From NCBI GenBank assembly GCA_947471745.1, contig CANJKZ010000506.1, positions 62,001-126,000 of the forward strand: a stretch of DNA of 64,000 bases, in the 5' to 3' direction. The notes under the pieces are model-generated. The model did no database searches. It was not told the DNA's origin and worked only from the letters and a program-made list of their open reading frames with translations. The DNA comes from Closterium sp. Naga37s-1 (Eukaryota > Streptophyta > Zygnematophyceae > Desmidiales > Closteriaceae). The translations under genes were made by a program, and so were the position numbers. Shown one piece after another: positions 52,254-63,036 of this stretch (the first letter of the stretch is position 1; the number at the start of each line of letters is the position of its first letter).

Positions 52254-55200
52254 ATGAGCGACGCAAACCGCGTACTCGCCATGGACCGCTATATGCGGCG
52301 AACCGTAAGATCACCGCACGAGGCGAGCAACGCCGTGATTCCCGGCGATACAACCTCTGCTTCCAGCGGGTCTTTCATGACCGTTGATTTCCGATACCCG
52401 ATGCCGAGTCCACTCACGACCGTATCCGCCGCGACGACTGTTCATAACTCCGTGTCCAGAGATCGCTGGCCCTTGATAAGTAGTGCTGGCACTGCTAGTA
52501 CGAGTGGCAGCACCAGCATAAGCGCAGCACACCTTGAGATCGCCGCGGCGCGGCCGTCATTCGACGCCAATCTGCAGCGGATTATAGACGCGTCGTCGCT
52601 CGACGAACTCTGGAGTGCCGCAGAACTGAATCCCGTCCGCGGAAACTTCCCCCCCTTCCACTCCGCACAGCGCCGCCTGCCCGCGCGCTCGCTGCGCGGA
52701 GACCCGCCTGGCGGGCCTGCGGGGCCGCTCCCCATTGCGCCGGCTCCGAGCGTGTGGGGCACCGCGAGCGCGCATCGCCTTCCCACCGCGGGCTTTCTTC
52801 CCGTCGTTCCCGAGGTGTTGGCTGCCGTGACGGGCGGTTCGAGTCCCGTGCACGGTCTCGTGTCGCTCCCTGACCGCCTCCACGGCCTCTTCGCCTCCAC
52901 TGACTTTCCGCCTTCCGCCCAATTAACCCCCAGCGCGAATGACGCCTCCCTCCGCGCTGATGCTCACCTGCGCGCATTTCCCGCCGCGTCGTTGATGCTG
53001 CCGCCACAGGAGCAACGAGCCGGCGGGACCGCTGGCACGTCAACTGCAGCCTCGGCGACAGCGCGCCGGGAGGGCGACTCGGCAGCCACGCTAGCAGCGC
53101 CGTGGACGGCGTCGACAAGCGCGGCGCTGGCGGCGGGGTTTGTGACAGTTGCGGGCGCTGACCGTCACGGCGACGACGGCGCGTCGAGGTGGCGGAGGCG
53201 ACTGGAGGGTCAGGGGGAGCCCATGGCCGCCCCCAGCGGCGGTGCGCCGTTCGCGGCGGAGGCAGGCGCAACATGGGCGTTCCCCTCGGCGGAGCCCCTG
53301 GTAGAAGTAGCGCAGGGGGCGGGGGGCGGGGGAGCGGAAGCAGCAGCGAATGCATCAGCGGGGATCTCCGCGCAAGCGGCGGACGAGGGCCTCCCGCGGG
53401 AGCTGGAGCTCTCAGGGGGGGAAATGGAGGGCGCGGAGGTGGACGGGGGTTTGAAGAGCGCCGGCGGAGGCGGGGGAATGGAGGGCGTGGAGGGGGCCTG
53501 GGGCACGTGGGACACGGCGTGGGGCGTGATGGGGATGGACGCGGGGATGAGCGGCGGCGGCACTGGCTTGGGCATGAACAGTGACATGGCCGTTGATATG
53601 AGCGCGGGTGTAGGCATGGGGATGGGGATGAGCACGGGCACGGGGATGGGCACGGACATAGAAGCGGCGGTGGAGATGGAGATGCGATGCGCGGAGGAGC
53701 TGCTGCGGCGCACCGCCATGATGAGCGAGGCCGAGGCGCCCGCCGTGGTCGCGCCCGCGCCCGACGCGCCGAACATGGCTCCGCGCGTGGCGGAGCCGCC
53801 GGCTATCACGGTGGCGGATGGCGAGGCGCCGGGAGAGAGCATGGCGGACCCTCCGCCGCACCAACTGGGTTTTGCTGCAGCGGAAGCACCAGCCGCATCT
53901 GGCGGCGACGCAGCCTCACCTGCTGCGGCGCCTGAAATCGCGGCTCCGTCCCCCCGCGTGCGCCTCTCCCGACGCGCCACGTGGTCCGCAGCGCCGTTAC
54001 CGTCGTCGGCGGACGCGGCGCTGATGCAGGCGATGGAGCTGGATCGCCTAGAGCACGACGCCGCCATGGCACGCCTCACCGCCATGGCCGCATCTCACGG
54101 CGCCAATCGCGCCCTGCCTCCCACCCTGCCTCTTGCCTCTACTATCACCTCCCCATTCGCCCCCAGTACCCGCCTTTCCGCGGCACCCGCTTCCGCTGCG
54201 CGCGCTGCGGACGCCATTACGACAGCCGCGCCTGCCGCCGCCATGGCTGACGGCGCCATGGATGCTCCCTTCCTGCCCGCCCTCGACTTCCCTTCGCGCC
54301 CCAAGCGCGCCAAGCCGCTCCACCAGCAACAGCAGCAGGGGCAGCGACAGGGCGCTTCTGTGAACCATGAACCTCTGCCCGAGTCCCGCCTCCCGCCTGT
54401 GCTACCCGCAGCTACCGCCCCTTCCGCCTGCCCAGCAGCCGTCTCATTGGCCGAGGCCTTCCGCATGGAAGCGCTCCGAGCAGGATGGGGTGCGGGGGAG
54501 AGGGGGATGCGGAATGAGGAGACGCGTGAGGGGGAGATGAAGGAGAGGGGTGGGCAGGGCGTGGAGGCATGGCAGGGTGGAGCAAGGGGAGGGCCAGCAG
54601 GGGGGGAAAGCGTGGCGTGTGGTGCCTCGAGCGGTCACACGAGCATGCAGGGGGGCGCGTGTGAAGGGGACGGCGAAGCAGTGGACGCGGAAGTGCCTGG
54701 GGGCTCGGAGGGGCAGGCAGACGGGGATGGCAGGGTGGAGGAGCGGGGGACGGAGGCGGTGATGGGGGGACCCAGCAGCAGCGGAGCAGCAGCGCTGTGC
54801 AACCCAGCGAGGGCGGCCGGGGGGGGCACTGCTAGTGGCGGGGGCGGAAAGCAAGCCCCGGTGACAGCAGCAGGGGGAACAGCATGTGCAGGGCGCACAG
54901 GAGGGGCGATCTTTGACCCCTGGGCGCCCACGCGCACCACCACGTTCCTCGTCGCCCACCTGCCGGGCATTGCCCCAGCCGTGCACGAGCTGCTGGCGCG
55001 GCAGTTTGCAGCGAATCAACAGCACCTGCCCGCTGTGGCGCCCGCTGTGGCGCCAGAGGTGCAGCAGCTGTTTGCGCGCCGCCACACCGTGTCGGGCACT
55101 CCCTCAGTGCGCGATATGGGCTTGCAGCACAGCTTGCCCCGCCCCTTGCACCCGCTCCCCTTCACCCTCCCCACCATCCAGTCGCTTGAAGACCCTTTCC

Positions 55201-56153
55201 GTCTTATGCCTCGCTCCCTCGCCTCCTTTCCCTCGAATGCACCTGCAGCCGCCGCCGCTGCTTCAGCTGCTGCTGCTGCGCTGTCTGCTCGCACGCTCTT
55301 CCCCTCCTTGTCACCCTTCAGCAGCACCACCCTGGTAGGAAACTTCATGCCTTTTCCGCCCACCACCGTGCCAGCGCCCTTCCCGTCGCCTGCCATCCCG
55401 TCGCCTGCCATCCCGTCGCCTGCCATCCCGTCGCCTGCCATCCCGTCGCCTGCCATCCCGTCGCCTGCCATCCCACCTGCCATCCCATCGCCTGCCATAC
55501 CATTCCGCTTCCTCACGCCTCCTCTAACGCCCTCCTCACCTCCCCTCTGCGTCACGCCCAGAGGAGCAATCAGCGCCGGTGCCGCCAGCAGCAGTAGCAG
55601 CGGCAGTGCAGGAGCAGCGGGACCTTCTGCCCGGTCAAGGGGGTCAAGAAAGTCAACAGTGTCAAAGGGGTCAACGGATCCTCTCACTTTCCCCCCGCCT
55701 TCCGCAGCTATCCAAAGCAAGGCAGCAGGGGGCAACATCATCTATGCCGGTTCCAAACGTAGCCTCTCCTCCTCCACTCTCCCCTCCCTCACTCTCCCTG
55801 CCACCCCTCCCTTCCCACCCTCCATCCCGGTCCAACCCCAAACCTTCCTGCCGCTGTCCGCACCTCCCCCTCCCTTCGCAGCCACGTCCTCCCTCCTCCC
55901 CTTCCTGCCTGACGCCTCCACCACGGACCCGCTGCGCTGCCTGGGGTGTGGAATCGAACTAGACCAGGAAAATGCAAGGGAGGCCCTGGCTTTACCCGAG
56001 GGGGTGGGGCCGCCTTTGCCTCATGGCTCGGAAATGCTAGCGGGGCGCATTCCGCGCGTGCACGGGTGCAATGAGTGCCTGCCACTGCTCGTGCCCAGCT
56101 ACTTCAAGAGACGGGCAGCTGCAAAGCCGCACACTCCCAACAAGTCCACGTGA
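52254..56153 (+). CDS. Unknown protein with C-terminal paired CxxC motifs
   Basis: A single 3.9-kb open frame, 1299 residues from the ATG at 52254 (a TTG one codon upstream is in frame but not a usual start). Most of it is Ala/Pro/Ser/Gly-rich and low complexity: a Met/Gly run around 53520-53680 (GMGMGMSTGTGMG), an IPSPA repeat at 55384-55500 and Ala runs. A short region near residues 95-125 (PSFDANLQRIIDASSLDELW) looks ordered and may be a helix motif. The last about 75 residues contain CLGCGIELD and, about 40 residues later, VHGCNECL, so two CxxC pairs that could bind zinc. I do not recognise the family. The length of the frame through high-GC sequence and the ordered C-terminus support a real gene. 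Confidence 0.65.
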   Translation: MSDANRVLAMDRYMRRTVRSPHEASNAVIPGDTTSASSGSFMTVDFRYPMPSPLTTVSAATTVHNSVSRDRWPLISSAGTASTSGSTSISAAHLEIAAARPSFDANLQRIIDASSLDELWSAAELNPVRGNFPPFHSAQRRLPARSLRGDPPGGPAGPLPIAPAPSVWGTASAHRLPTAGFLPVVPEVLAAVTGGSSPVHGLVSLPDRLHGLFASTDFPPSAQLTPSANDASLRADAHLRAFPAASLMLPPQEQRAGGTAGTSTAASATARREGDSAATLAAPWTASTSAALAAGFVTVAGADRHGDDGASRWRRRLEGQGEPMAAPSGGAPFAAEAGATWAFPSAEPLVEVAQGAGGGGAEAAANASAGISAQAADEGLPRELELSGGEMEGAEVDGGLKSAGGGGGMEGVEGAWGTWDTAWGVMGMDAGMSGGGTGLGMNSDMAVDMSAGVGMGMGMSTGTGMGTDIEAAVEMEMRCAEELLRRTAMMSEAEAPAVVAPAPDAPNMAPRVAEPPAITVADGEAPGESMADPPPHQLGFAAAEAPAASGGDAASPAAAPEIAAPSPRVRLSRRATWSAAPLPSSADAALMQAMELDRLEHDAAMARLTAMAASHGANRALPPTLPLASTITSPFAPSTRLSAAPASAARAADAITTAAPAAAMADGAMDAPFLPALDFPSRPKRAKPLHQQQQQGQRQGASVNHEPLPESRLPPVLPAATAPSACPAAVSLAEAFRMEALRAGWGAGERGMRNEETREGEMKERGGQGVEAWQGGARGGPAGGESVACGASSGHTSMQGGACEGDGEAVDAEVPGGSEGQADGDGRVEERGTEAVMGGPSSSGAAALCNPARAAGGGTASGGGGKQAPVTAAGGTACAGRTGGAIFDPWAPTRTTTFLVAHLPGIAPAVHELLARQFAANQQHLPAVAPAVAPEVQQLFARRHTVSGTPSVRDMGLQHSLPRPLHPLPFTLPTIQSLEDPFRLMPRSLASFPSNAPAAAAAASAAAAALSARTLFPSLSPFSSTTLVGNFMPFPPTTVPAPFPSPAIPSPAIPSPAIPSPAIPSPAIPSPAIPPAIPSPAIPFRFLTPPLTPSSPPLCVTPRGAISAGAASSSSSGSAGAAGPSARSRGSRKSTVSKGSTDPLTFPPPSAAIQSKAAGGNIIYAGSKRSLSSSTLPSLTLPATPPFPPSIPVQPQTFLPLSAPPPPFAATSSLLPFLPDASTTDPLRCLGCGIELDQENAREALALPEGVGPPLPHGSEMLAGRIPRVHGCNECLPLLVPSYFKRRAAAKPHTPNKST
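55384..55500 (+). repeat. 15-bp in-frame tandem repeat (IPSPA)
   Basis: About eight copies of CCGTCGCCTGCCATC, one shortened, inside the 1299-residue coding region. Each adds five residues, so copy number can vary without breaking the frame. Confidence 0.95.
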
Positions 56154-56226
56154 ATTGTAATGTGAAGGATGTATTGCCATTTATTTTTGTTGTAAGAGTT
56201 GGTCTTGATTATAATGAGGACGCGCC

Positions 56227-57891
56227 ATGTATGCGCATCTGGAAAATATACCCGAACGGACGTTTATGAAGCGGATCCCCTCTGCCACGCACAGAATCGC
56301 TCCCCGCTGCATTCATGACACGCCCTCATCATATTTTCCTGCTTCTCAAGCTCAGTATTTGCCGCTTCATTCCCCGAGGTTCCCGAAATTAACGAAGTGG
56401 CAGTTGAAATACCTCACGTTATCGGCAAGAGCTACGGTGGTCAACAGCTACATCACCCCGCTACTGGCTTTTCAAGCGCAAATCTACCCCCCACCTTCGG
56501 TCATCTGGGATGAGATTTCCAGGCTGCTGCAGAGCTTCCTGTCGGGCAATCGGGTGGCGACGGTGAAGGGCTTCATTCTTTGGAGCAGGACGCTGTTGTA
56601 TACCCCAAGGGAGGCTGGCGGCATCGGAGTAAAGGACCCGGAGATTGTGATCACCTGCCTTGCTGCCAGGCGGGTGGGTCTTTATCTTACGGAGCGGAAC
56701 CCCATGAAGAAGGAGATCATGAGGCAGGCGGCCGATCTGCCCTTGGGCGCTGACACCTTCTCTTCGCACGCTAACCTGCTGAAACATTGGGAGGGGAGGA
56801 GCACCAGATGGAAGCAGACGTGCGAGAGTTTTATTAATTCACCGCTCTGTGTCCGGCCTGCGGCGGCCAACAGAGAGGAGATTTTAAAGGAACGTTTGGT
56901 TTTTAACAGAGCATCGCTGCTGCAAACACCGATCGGCGGTCAAAAGGACAGTAAGGGCCTATGGAAGGTGCGGGTCGGCGATCTGCTGGAGGTGGATGTT
57001 AGCGGTGATCTCGCGCTCAAGCAGCAACGGACGCTGTCGCAGCATCTCGGTGGTAGCGGTCCAGCAAGATTGGCGGTGAAGGCGCTGACCACTTTACCAG
57101 CGCCATGGCTGCAGCAGCCGGGTTTTGCCTCGGTCCCTCCCCGCTCGGCTACCACTAACCCCCCGCTGAACATTCTGGAGGGTGGGGAGGTGATTCCCAT
57201 CAGGAGGATGAGGGAGTGCTGGAAAGGGGTGTACCAGGAATCGAGCAAGCGTGAGAAGTGGGTGAGAAGATGGGGGAGGCCAATCAACTGGAAGCGGGTG
57301 GTTTCGTCACGGGACTCGTTGGCGGTGCCCAGCCGTCCACGTGACGTTCTCCTCCGCATCCACGGCCTGAATTTGCAGGTGGGGGAGCGGCTTGCGTTCC
57401 TAAGCGGAAAACCGGTTTGTCCCTACTGCGCGGGGGAGGAGACCTTGGACCACTGCCTCCTCCTCTGTCCTCGAATACAGACTGTAACCTCGGCTCTCAG
57501 GCGCGCTCTGCGCATGCTGAATCCTAACCGCCCAACTGTCACGCTCGGGGACTTACTGTTCCGGAAAACGGGGTCCAGCTCAGCATTTCCGGAGCTGACC
57601 CTCACGTCCATCGCATTTCATCAGCTGTGGGTCGAACGGTGCGAAGCTGTTTTCCGCGGGCAGAAATTTAGCACGAACCGAGTACTTCACAAGATTGAGT
57701 TCGCATTCAGGCAACATGCACGGATATACACCCGGAAGTTTGGCGCAGCCAGCCACAAGCGGCATCGGAAAATTTTCTCGGAGGAGCAGAACATGTTGGG
57801 GAAGATCAAAGTGGTCGGCAAGAGTTGGAAGTGGACAAGTGCTTTCGCTGCACTATGGTCCAAGAGGAGGGCTAGCATTTCCCGCCCTTAG
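56227..57891 (+). mobile_element. 5'-truncated LINE, 3' end of ORF2 with open frame
   Basis: 554 codons from an ATG at 56227 to a stop at 57889-57891 without interruption. From about 56380 the protein matches the region after the reverse transcriptase core of plant non-LTR retrotransposons: LKYLTLSARATVVNSYITPL, GGIGVKDPEIVITCLAARRV, then the zf-RVT zinc finger in LRIHGLNLQVGERL and CPYCAGEETLDHCLLLCP, and a Trp/Arg-rich end. The catalytic reverse transcriptase part is missing, so this cannot retrotranspose. 5' truncation is usual for LINEs, but an unbroken frame of this length in a dead copy implies a recent insertion or retention for another use. No poly-A tail or target duplication was identified. 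It starts 74 bp after the stop of the upstream gene, on the same strand. Confidence 0.75.
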
Positions 57892-58109
57892 ATTATCTCA
57901 TCTGGAACAGTAGTTCACCCTCTGTTCCTCACGCGCGGTTACGACCGTTATGGGGTATATGCTTGCTCACTCGGTGTATACTTTTCATATAATCAGTGCA
58001 TACTCCTTCCGCTGAAATCTCTAGAAAGCTCCGTGTCGGGTAGTTTGCCGTCATTTCCTGCCGGCCCTGAGTGTGCGAAACCCGCGAGCACTGTGAGCGT
58101 CCGATCAGA

Positions 58110-60719
58110 ATGCCTGGCGATGCGGAACTAGACCATAGTCGCGGGGAACCTTCCCCGCACAACCGGAAGCGGGGGGACGCGGAGGAGGTGGATGTTGACT
58201 GCAGCGGACTGGCAAGTGTAGACTCAGGGAATGCCGAGGACGAGAGCGCTGCGGGCTTTTTTGTCGGTAGCGCCAGGCAGATATGGTATCCGACGCAGTG
58301 CGCGACGAAACGGATGCGAGGCGCAGCGGAATCAAGCACGATTATGGCGGAGGGCGGGGGAGCGGGAGGGGCGAAGATGGGGCAAGGGGACGCGGGGAAA
58401 GAAAGACATGGATGGGAGGCGCGGGGAAGGGAGGCAGAGGCAGCGACGGAAAGGCAGGCGAGGGGGGGATTCGCTGATAGCGAGGAAAGTGCCGGGGGGG
58501 GCGGTGGCGCGCGGGATGGCTGTGGCGCGCGCGAGACATTCGGGGGAGGCGGAGGAATCAGGAGGGCGAGGGAGGAGGTGAAGCGAGAGATGGTGGAGGT
58601 GGCGCTGCAACGCGGTGGGTGTGAGGGCGCACAAGCATTCGTGCGCATACCCCCGTGCCTGTATGCGCCAGCACCGTTTCATCCTGCGCCCGGTCAGGCC
58701 CCCCCGCACCTCCGTGACTCCCCGCACGTCCGTGTCCCTCCGCCCATCCATGCCTCTCCGCCCATCCATGCCTCTCCGTTCGTATATGCCTCTCCGCCCG
58801 TCCGTGCTTCTCCGCACGTCCGTGCCTCTCCGCACGTCCATGCCTCTCCGCCCGTCCATGCCTCCCCGCACGTTGGTGGCAGCGCGCGCAGGTCCGTCGC
58901 AGCCCCTCTCTGTGAGCCGCTGCCACCAGCACTGCCCGTGGCACCAGCGGCACCAGCGCCACTCGCGCCATTAGCAACATCAGCAGGTGCAGCTGGCCCC
59001 CACGCTGCAGTAGGAGCAGCAGGAGCGGCACCATTGGCAACACCAGCAGCAGCACCTTCAGCAGCAGCAGCCATTGCACCAGCGCCAGCACCAGCACCAG
59101 TCGAAGCACAATCGGCAGGAGCACCACAACCAGCAGCAGCTTCAACAACGGCAACAGCAGAAGTACCAACATCAGCACCACCAGCGACAGCAGCGCCATC
59201 AGCAGAAACAGCATTAGCACCAGCAGCAGGAGCAGCAACAGCAGCAGCACCAGCAGCAGGAGCAGCAACAGCAGCAGCACCAGCAGCAGGAGCAGTAACA
59301 GCAGCAGCAACAGCAGCAGAAGCACCAGCAGCAGCAGCAACAACAACAGCAGACGCGTCAACATCAGCACAACCAGCAAGAGCAACAGCAACAGCAGAAG
59401 CACCAGCACCAGCACCAGCAACGGCAGCATCAAGAGCAACAGCAACAGCAGCAGCCGAAGCATCATCAATAGCAGCAGCACCAGCAACAGTACCAGCACT
59501 CACACCAGCACCAGCACCAGATGACAGGGCAAGCAACGGTGAGAGGCGTGAGGAGGCGAGGTGCAGAGGAGCAGACGTGTCAGGGGCGGGGAGTGAGGCA
59601 CAGGGGCAGAGTCGAGGAGGGAAGGAGGCAGGGGATAGTGGTGAGTGCGAGGGGGGAAATGCTCGAGCATGCGTGGCACAGGGGCAGCATGGAGGGGAGA
59701 ATGAGGGGGGCCATGTGGGGGAGAAGGTGAGATGGGGGGAGCAAACGTCGGGAGAGCAGGCATCAGGTGCGAAGGCATGTGAGGAAATGTTGCAACGAGG
59801 CAGTGAGAGAGGGGACGAGGGGGGGAGGCAGGAGATGCGGCAGGGGAGCAGCGCAAGTGGTGGTGGTGGAGGGGCAAGGGGAGCAGACGGGGTAATGAGC
59901 ACTCCACCTCCTCACAAGCACACGCCATGCTCACCTGACGGCCCTGTGTCATGCGCACTCGAGAATCCCGTTCCATGCCCCCCTCGTGACCCTGTGCCAT
60001 GCGCCGAAACGACGGTGCAGTGCACTGACAAGGTCACAGCACTGCCCATGCCCATGGCGCCTGAGAGCCGCCCTGAGCATTGCTCTGAGCGTCGCTCTGA
60101 AGATGGCTCCGCTGTGCGTGAGGAACAACAGCCTCAACGTGGCAGCAATATCCCTGGCTGCCCCCTGCCACGACTGGTTGCAGAGGCAGAGAGAACAGGC
60201 GGTGATCCGGCTCCCTCTCGTGCTGCGACGGCTCATGTGAATGATGCAGGTGCTGCTGCTCATGCGGACCCGCCCGCGCCGCCTCCCAACAGCACTCCAC
60301 TGCCACGTCAGCAGGAGGTTCCACGTCAGCAACAGCCTGCGTGCGACAAGTCAGCACAAGCAGAGCCAGGCAATGTCGCGGGCACGAGTGAGGAAGCAAG
60401 GGACGAAGAGGCTACTGCTGTTCCATACCATGTGCTTGCCGCTCGTGTGTTTGCGGAATTGCGGGACTTGATGCTTGATACCCACGTGGCTCATGAGGAC
60501 TTGGAAGCAGTTGTGAATGAGGCTGTGATGACGTGGCATCCAGACGTGCGGGCCATGGCTCGAGAGAGTGTGTGGGATGCGGGGAAGGCCACGGTTGCGA
60601 GGGTCGAAGGGAAGGTTGGGATTTCAATGTTGGCTTTGCGGAAGAAGCTACAAGCATCCATTGAGGATTTGGATAAAAGGCTTGAGAACGAGGAGGAAGA
60701 AGAAAGAAACGGCTTGTGA
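58110..60719 (+). CDS. Unknown Ala/Pro-rich protein with C-terminal coiled coil
   Basis: Single open frame of 869 residues from the ATG at 58110. It begins acidic and polar (MPGDAELDHSRGEPSPHNRK). A six-residue repeat of the type PPIHAS follows at about residues 205-260, then a long Ala/Pro run encoded by degenerate GCA/CAG triplets (58940-59500), and a Gly/Glu/Arg-rich stretch. The last about 100 residues look ordered: YHVLAARVFAELRDLMLDTH, then EAVVNEAVMTWHPDVRAMA and a coiled coil ending in a run of Glu. I do not recognise it. The ordered ends argue for a real gene; the middle could be an expanded repeat. The next gene (TAF5) starts 279 bp downstream on the same strand. Confidence 0.55.
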   Translation: MPGDAELDHSRGEPSPHNRKRGDAEEVDVDCSGLASVDSGNAEDESAAGFFVGSARQIWYPTQCATKRMRGAAESSTIMAEGGGAGGAKMGQGDAGKERHGWEARGREAEAATERQARGGFADSEESAGGGGGARDGCGARETFGGGGGIRRAREEVKREMVEVALQRGGCEGAQAFVRIPPCLYAPAPFHPAPGQAPPHLRDSPHVRVPPPIHASPPIHASPFVYASPPVRASPHVRASPHVHASPPVHASPHVGGSARRSVAAPLCEPLPPALPVAPAAPAPLAPLATSAGAAGPHAAVGAAGAAPLATPAAAPSAAAAIAPAPAPAPVEAQSAGAPQPAAASTTATAEVPTSAPPATAAPSAETALAPAAGAATAAAPAAGAATAAAPAAGAVTAAATAAEAPAAAATTTADASTSAQPARATATAEAPAPAPATAASRATATAAAEASSIAAAPATVPALTPAPAPDDRASNGERREEARCRGADVSGAGSEAQGQSRGGKEAGDSGECEGGNARACVAQGQHGGENEGGHVGEKVRWGEQTSGEQASGAKACEEMLQRGSERGDEGGRQEMRQGSSASGGGGGARGADGVMSTPPPHKHTPCSPDGPVSCALENPVPCPPRDPVPCAETTVQCTDKVTALPMPMAPESRPEHCSERRSEDGSAVREEQQPQRGSNIPGCPLPRLVAEAERTGGDPAPSRAATAHVNDAGAAAHADPPAPPPNSTPLPRQQEVPRQQQPACDKSAQAEPGNVAGTSEEARDEEATAVPYHVLAARVFAELRDLMLDTHVAHEDLEAVVNEAVMTWHPDVRAMARESVWDAGKATVARVEGKVGISMLALRKKLQASIEDLDKRLENEEEEERNGL
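58690..58875 (+). repeat. 18-bp in-frame tandem repeat (PPIHAS)
   Basis: About ten diverged copies of an 18-bp unit like CCGCCCATCCATGCCTCT encoding PPIHAS, PPVRAS or PHVHAS. Confidence 0.9.
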
Positions 60720-60947
60720 ATCTGAAGTGAATTTTTATTATTATTGCAAGTGGATACGCAAATTCTGTACCTAACCCAACCATCTCTCTATCGCAACTTT
60801 GGACTTCAACACTGCCTCGGATCACTCCCTTGCGAATCCCTCCTTCACATATGCTTTCCTTTCGTGCTGCCGCCTCGTCAGTTCTGTTCGATTTCGCTCG
60901 TCAGTTATCTCACATCGGCATCAACATCATCCTCATTCGTACACTAC

Positions 60948-60954
60948 TATATAA
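60948..60954 (+). promoter_or_regulatory. TATA box of TAF5
   Basis: TATATAA in CTACTATATAATAG, 44 bp before the ATG at 60998. This implies a very short leader. Confidence 0.55.
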
Positions 60955-60997
60955 TAGTCTCTCGCGTGGTCGATCAAGGCTTTAAAAGTCGGTCGCC

Positions 60998-62997
60998 ATG
61001 GAGGAGGAGGCGATAGAGCGAGCGGTGCTGGCGTACCTGCGTCGCAAGGGCTACAAGAATGCTGAGCTGGCGTTTAAAGACGACTCTAAGACGCAGACGC
61101 TCGATGCGCTCGTTACGGTTGGCGGGAAGGCCGCAGCTGCTGAGCTGGACAAGAATCTAGCCAATCAGATTATGCTATACAGCAGGTGGGAAGCCACAGC
61201 GGACCCTAACCCTAACCGCGACATTATTCGAACCGTTGTTTTCGTTAGCGTCAATAACTGTGTCGTCTTGTCCATACAGAGGCTTCCGAGTCATGGCTTT
61301 GACTGGTTTCAGAAGCGCCACGTGTCTCTTTCGGGGTTGTCTCTTCCAGGTCTGAGAAGGCGCCAGCATGCTATGTGGAAGGCTACCGGAAGCTTCGTGC
61401 GTGGGTGCATTCCTCCCTAGACCTGTACAAGGTACATCCTTTCCTCGCTCTCACCGACCTGTCAGCCCATCTTGCAGCTCCTCTCCCCCCACACCACACC
61501 CTCCCGTCCCGCCTGAATGACCTGCTGCGCATGCTCTCTCAGGCTTCGTGCACGCCCCTTTTGAGGCTTCGCGCACGCCCCTTTGAGGCTTTTCTTTAAA
61601 CTCCCCACTCCATCCGCCCCACTCCTCCCATGTCTTCTCTCCCCCGTTCCCCGACCATCAGAACGAGCTACTGCGAGTGCTCTACCCGGTGTTCGTGCAC
61701 GCCTTTCTCGAGCTCGTCACGCAGGACCACCCCGACGCGGCGCGCGCGCTCATGGAGGCGCACGGCGCGGACCACGCGCGCCTGCACGCCAGCGACCTGG
61801 CGCAGCTCGCGGGCATCAGCGCCGCGCAGCACGCGCTCCAGAGCCCCCTCGCGCGCGCCTTTCGCGAGAACAAGGCCGTGATTCGCATGTGCCAGGTACG
61901 CACCGGTCAGACAGCAGGCGGTTGCATGCGCTGCTCGTGTATCCGCATGTGCCAGGTACCCCATACCATATTCATTTGCAGCATCTAGCCGTCTGCTCTG
62001 CACTGCTCCTCGTGTCTGCTCGCGCCTCATTCCGCTGTTATCCAGCTCACTTGCTCCCCCTTGCTGTGCTCGCCCCTCGCCTCCTCACGTGCCCTCCCAT
62101 GCTGCATACAACCCCGCCCTTCCCCCCCCTCGATCCGATCCCACGCCACGCCACCCCAACCCACCCCCATGGCATGGCACTACGGGAGGCCAGTATTCGT
62201 TCGATCTGCTGCTGCAGTTCCTGCACGCCGCTGACCTCATGGCCATCCTCGCCCTCGTCAACCGCCACATCCACATCATCGGTGCGCCCCACCCACTCGC
62301 ATGCATGCCATCGCGTCCTCTCAGCTTAGTCCATTCAATGCTGGGGTGGGGTGCATCCGTTGATGCTTCAAATCGAACAGTCACTTGCTGCACGCCGCTG
62401 ACCTCATGGCCATCCTCGCACTCGTCAACCGCCACATCCACATCATCGGTGGGTCAGTGCGTCGCTGTGTCACTGCGTCGCCTTCCCATCCATGCCATTC
62501 TCTTCTTCCCAGTCCATTCAATGCCGGGGTGCATCCATTGACGCCCCACACACTCACTTGCTGCACTGCACCCCCTCTCCGCTGGGATCCTCCCTCCCTT
62601 CTCCCCAGCCACTCTCCCTCCCCCTCTCCAGAACCCTTTCCTCCTCCTCCTCTTCTCCCCCACCTCCTTCAAATTCCCCCCTCCCCGCGCTCCTCCCCCC
62701 TCCCCCCGCTCCTCTCCCCCATCCGCAGTGCACGCGGGGAGGCCAGCAGCGCAGGAGGAGGAGGAGGACGAGGCGACGGGCATGGTGTCAAGTGCAGGGG
62801 CGGACGGGGGCGGCATGGGGGGGGGCATGCTGGCGGGGGTGGTGACGGGGGCGACGCACGAGGCAATGAGGCGCATGGGGCAGCGCGAGGTGCTGTGGGG
62901 CTCACTGGAAGATGGTGTGGAGCATAGGTTGGAGCAGGAGAGGGAGCACGAAGCTGCGAGGGAGGAAGGCGAGGACGGCGAAGGGGAGGACGGCAAG
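60998..62997 (+). CDS. TAF5: TFIID subunit TAF5, 5' part (gene continues past the window)
   Basis: Scaffold subunit of TFIID (and SAGA in some lineages). Five exons are visible: 60998-61185, 61350-61431, 61662-61895, 62194-62281 and 62729-62997, all in phase. Residues 4-33 form a LisH dimerisation motif (IERAVLAYLRRKGYKNAELA). The TAF5 N-terminal domain follows: EGYRKLRAWVHSSLDLYKNE, LLRVLYPVFVHAFLELV, then a Leu/Ala-rich helical bundle to LMAILALVNRHIHI. Exon 5 begins an acidic linker (AQEEEEDEATGMV). The C-terminal WD40 repeats are not in the window; the gene enters a 14-bp minisatellite. Exon tail copies occur at 62388-62448, 63037-63113 and, very short, near 61942-61955. Confidence 0.88.
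62388..62448 (+). repeat. Copy of TAF5 exon 4 tail plus donor in intron 4
   Basis: 61 bp repeating 62221-62281 with one silent change (GCC/GCA) and a GTGGG donor. Confidence 0.9.
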
Positions 62998-63036
62998 GTG
63001 AGATGCGTGTGGGTGGTGGGGGCACGGGATGCATGG

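Noticed and set aside
58558..59499. Leu/Val-rich 313-codon minus-strand frame, membrane-protein-like
   Set aside because: It is the complement of a CAG/GCA triplet tract; the hydrophobicity is an artefact of CTG/GTT codons.
61203..61218. Telomere-like CCCTAACCCTAACC
   Set aside because: Only about two units inside TAF5 intron 1; too short to be an interstitial telomere, probably chance.
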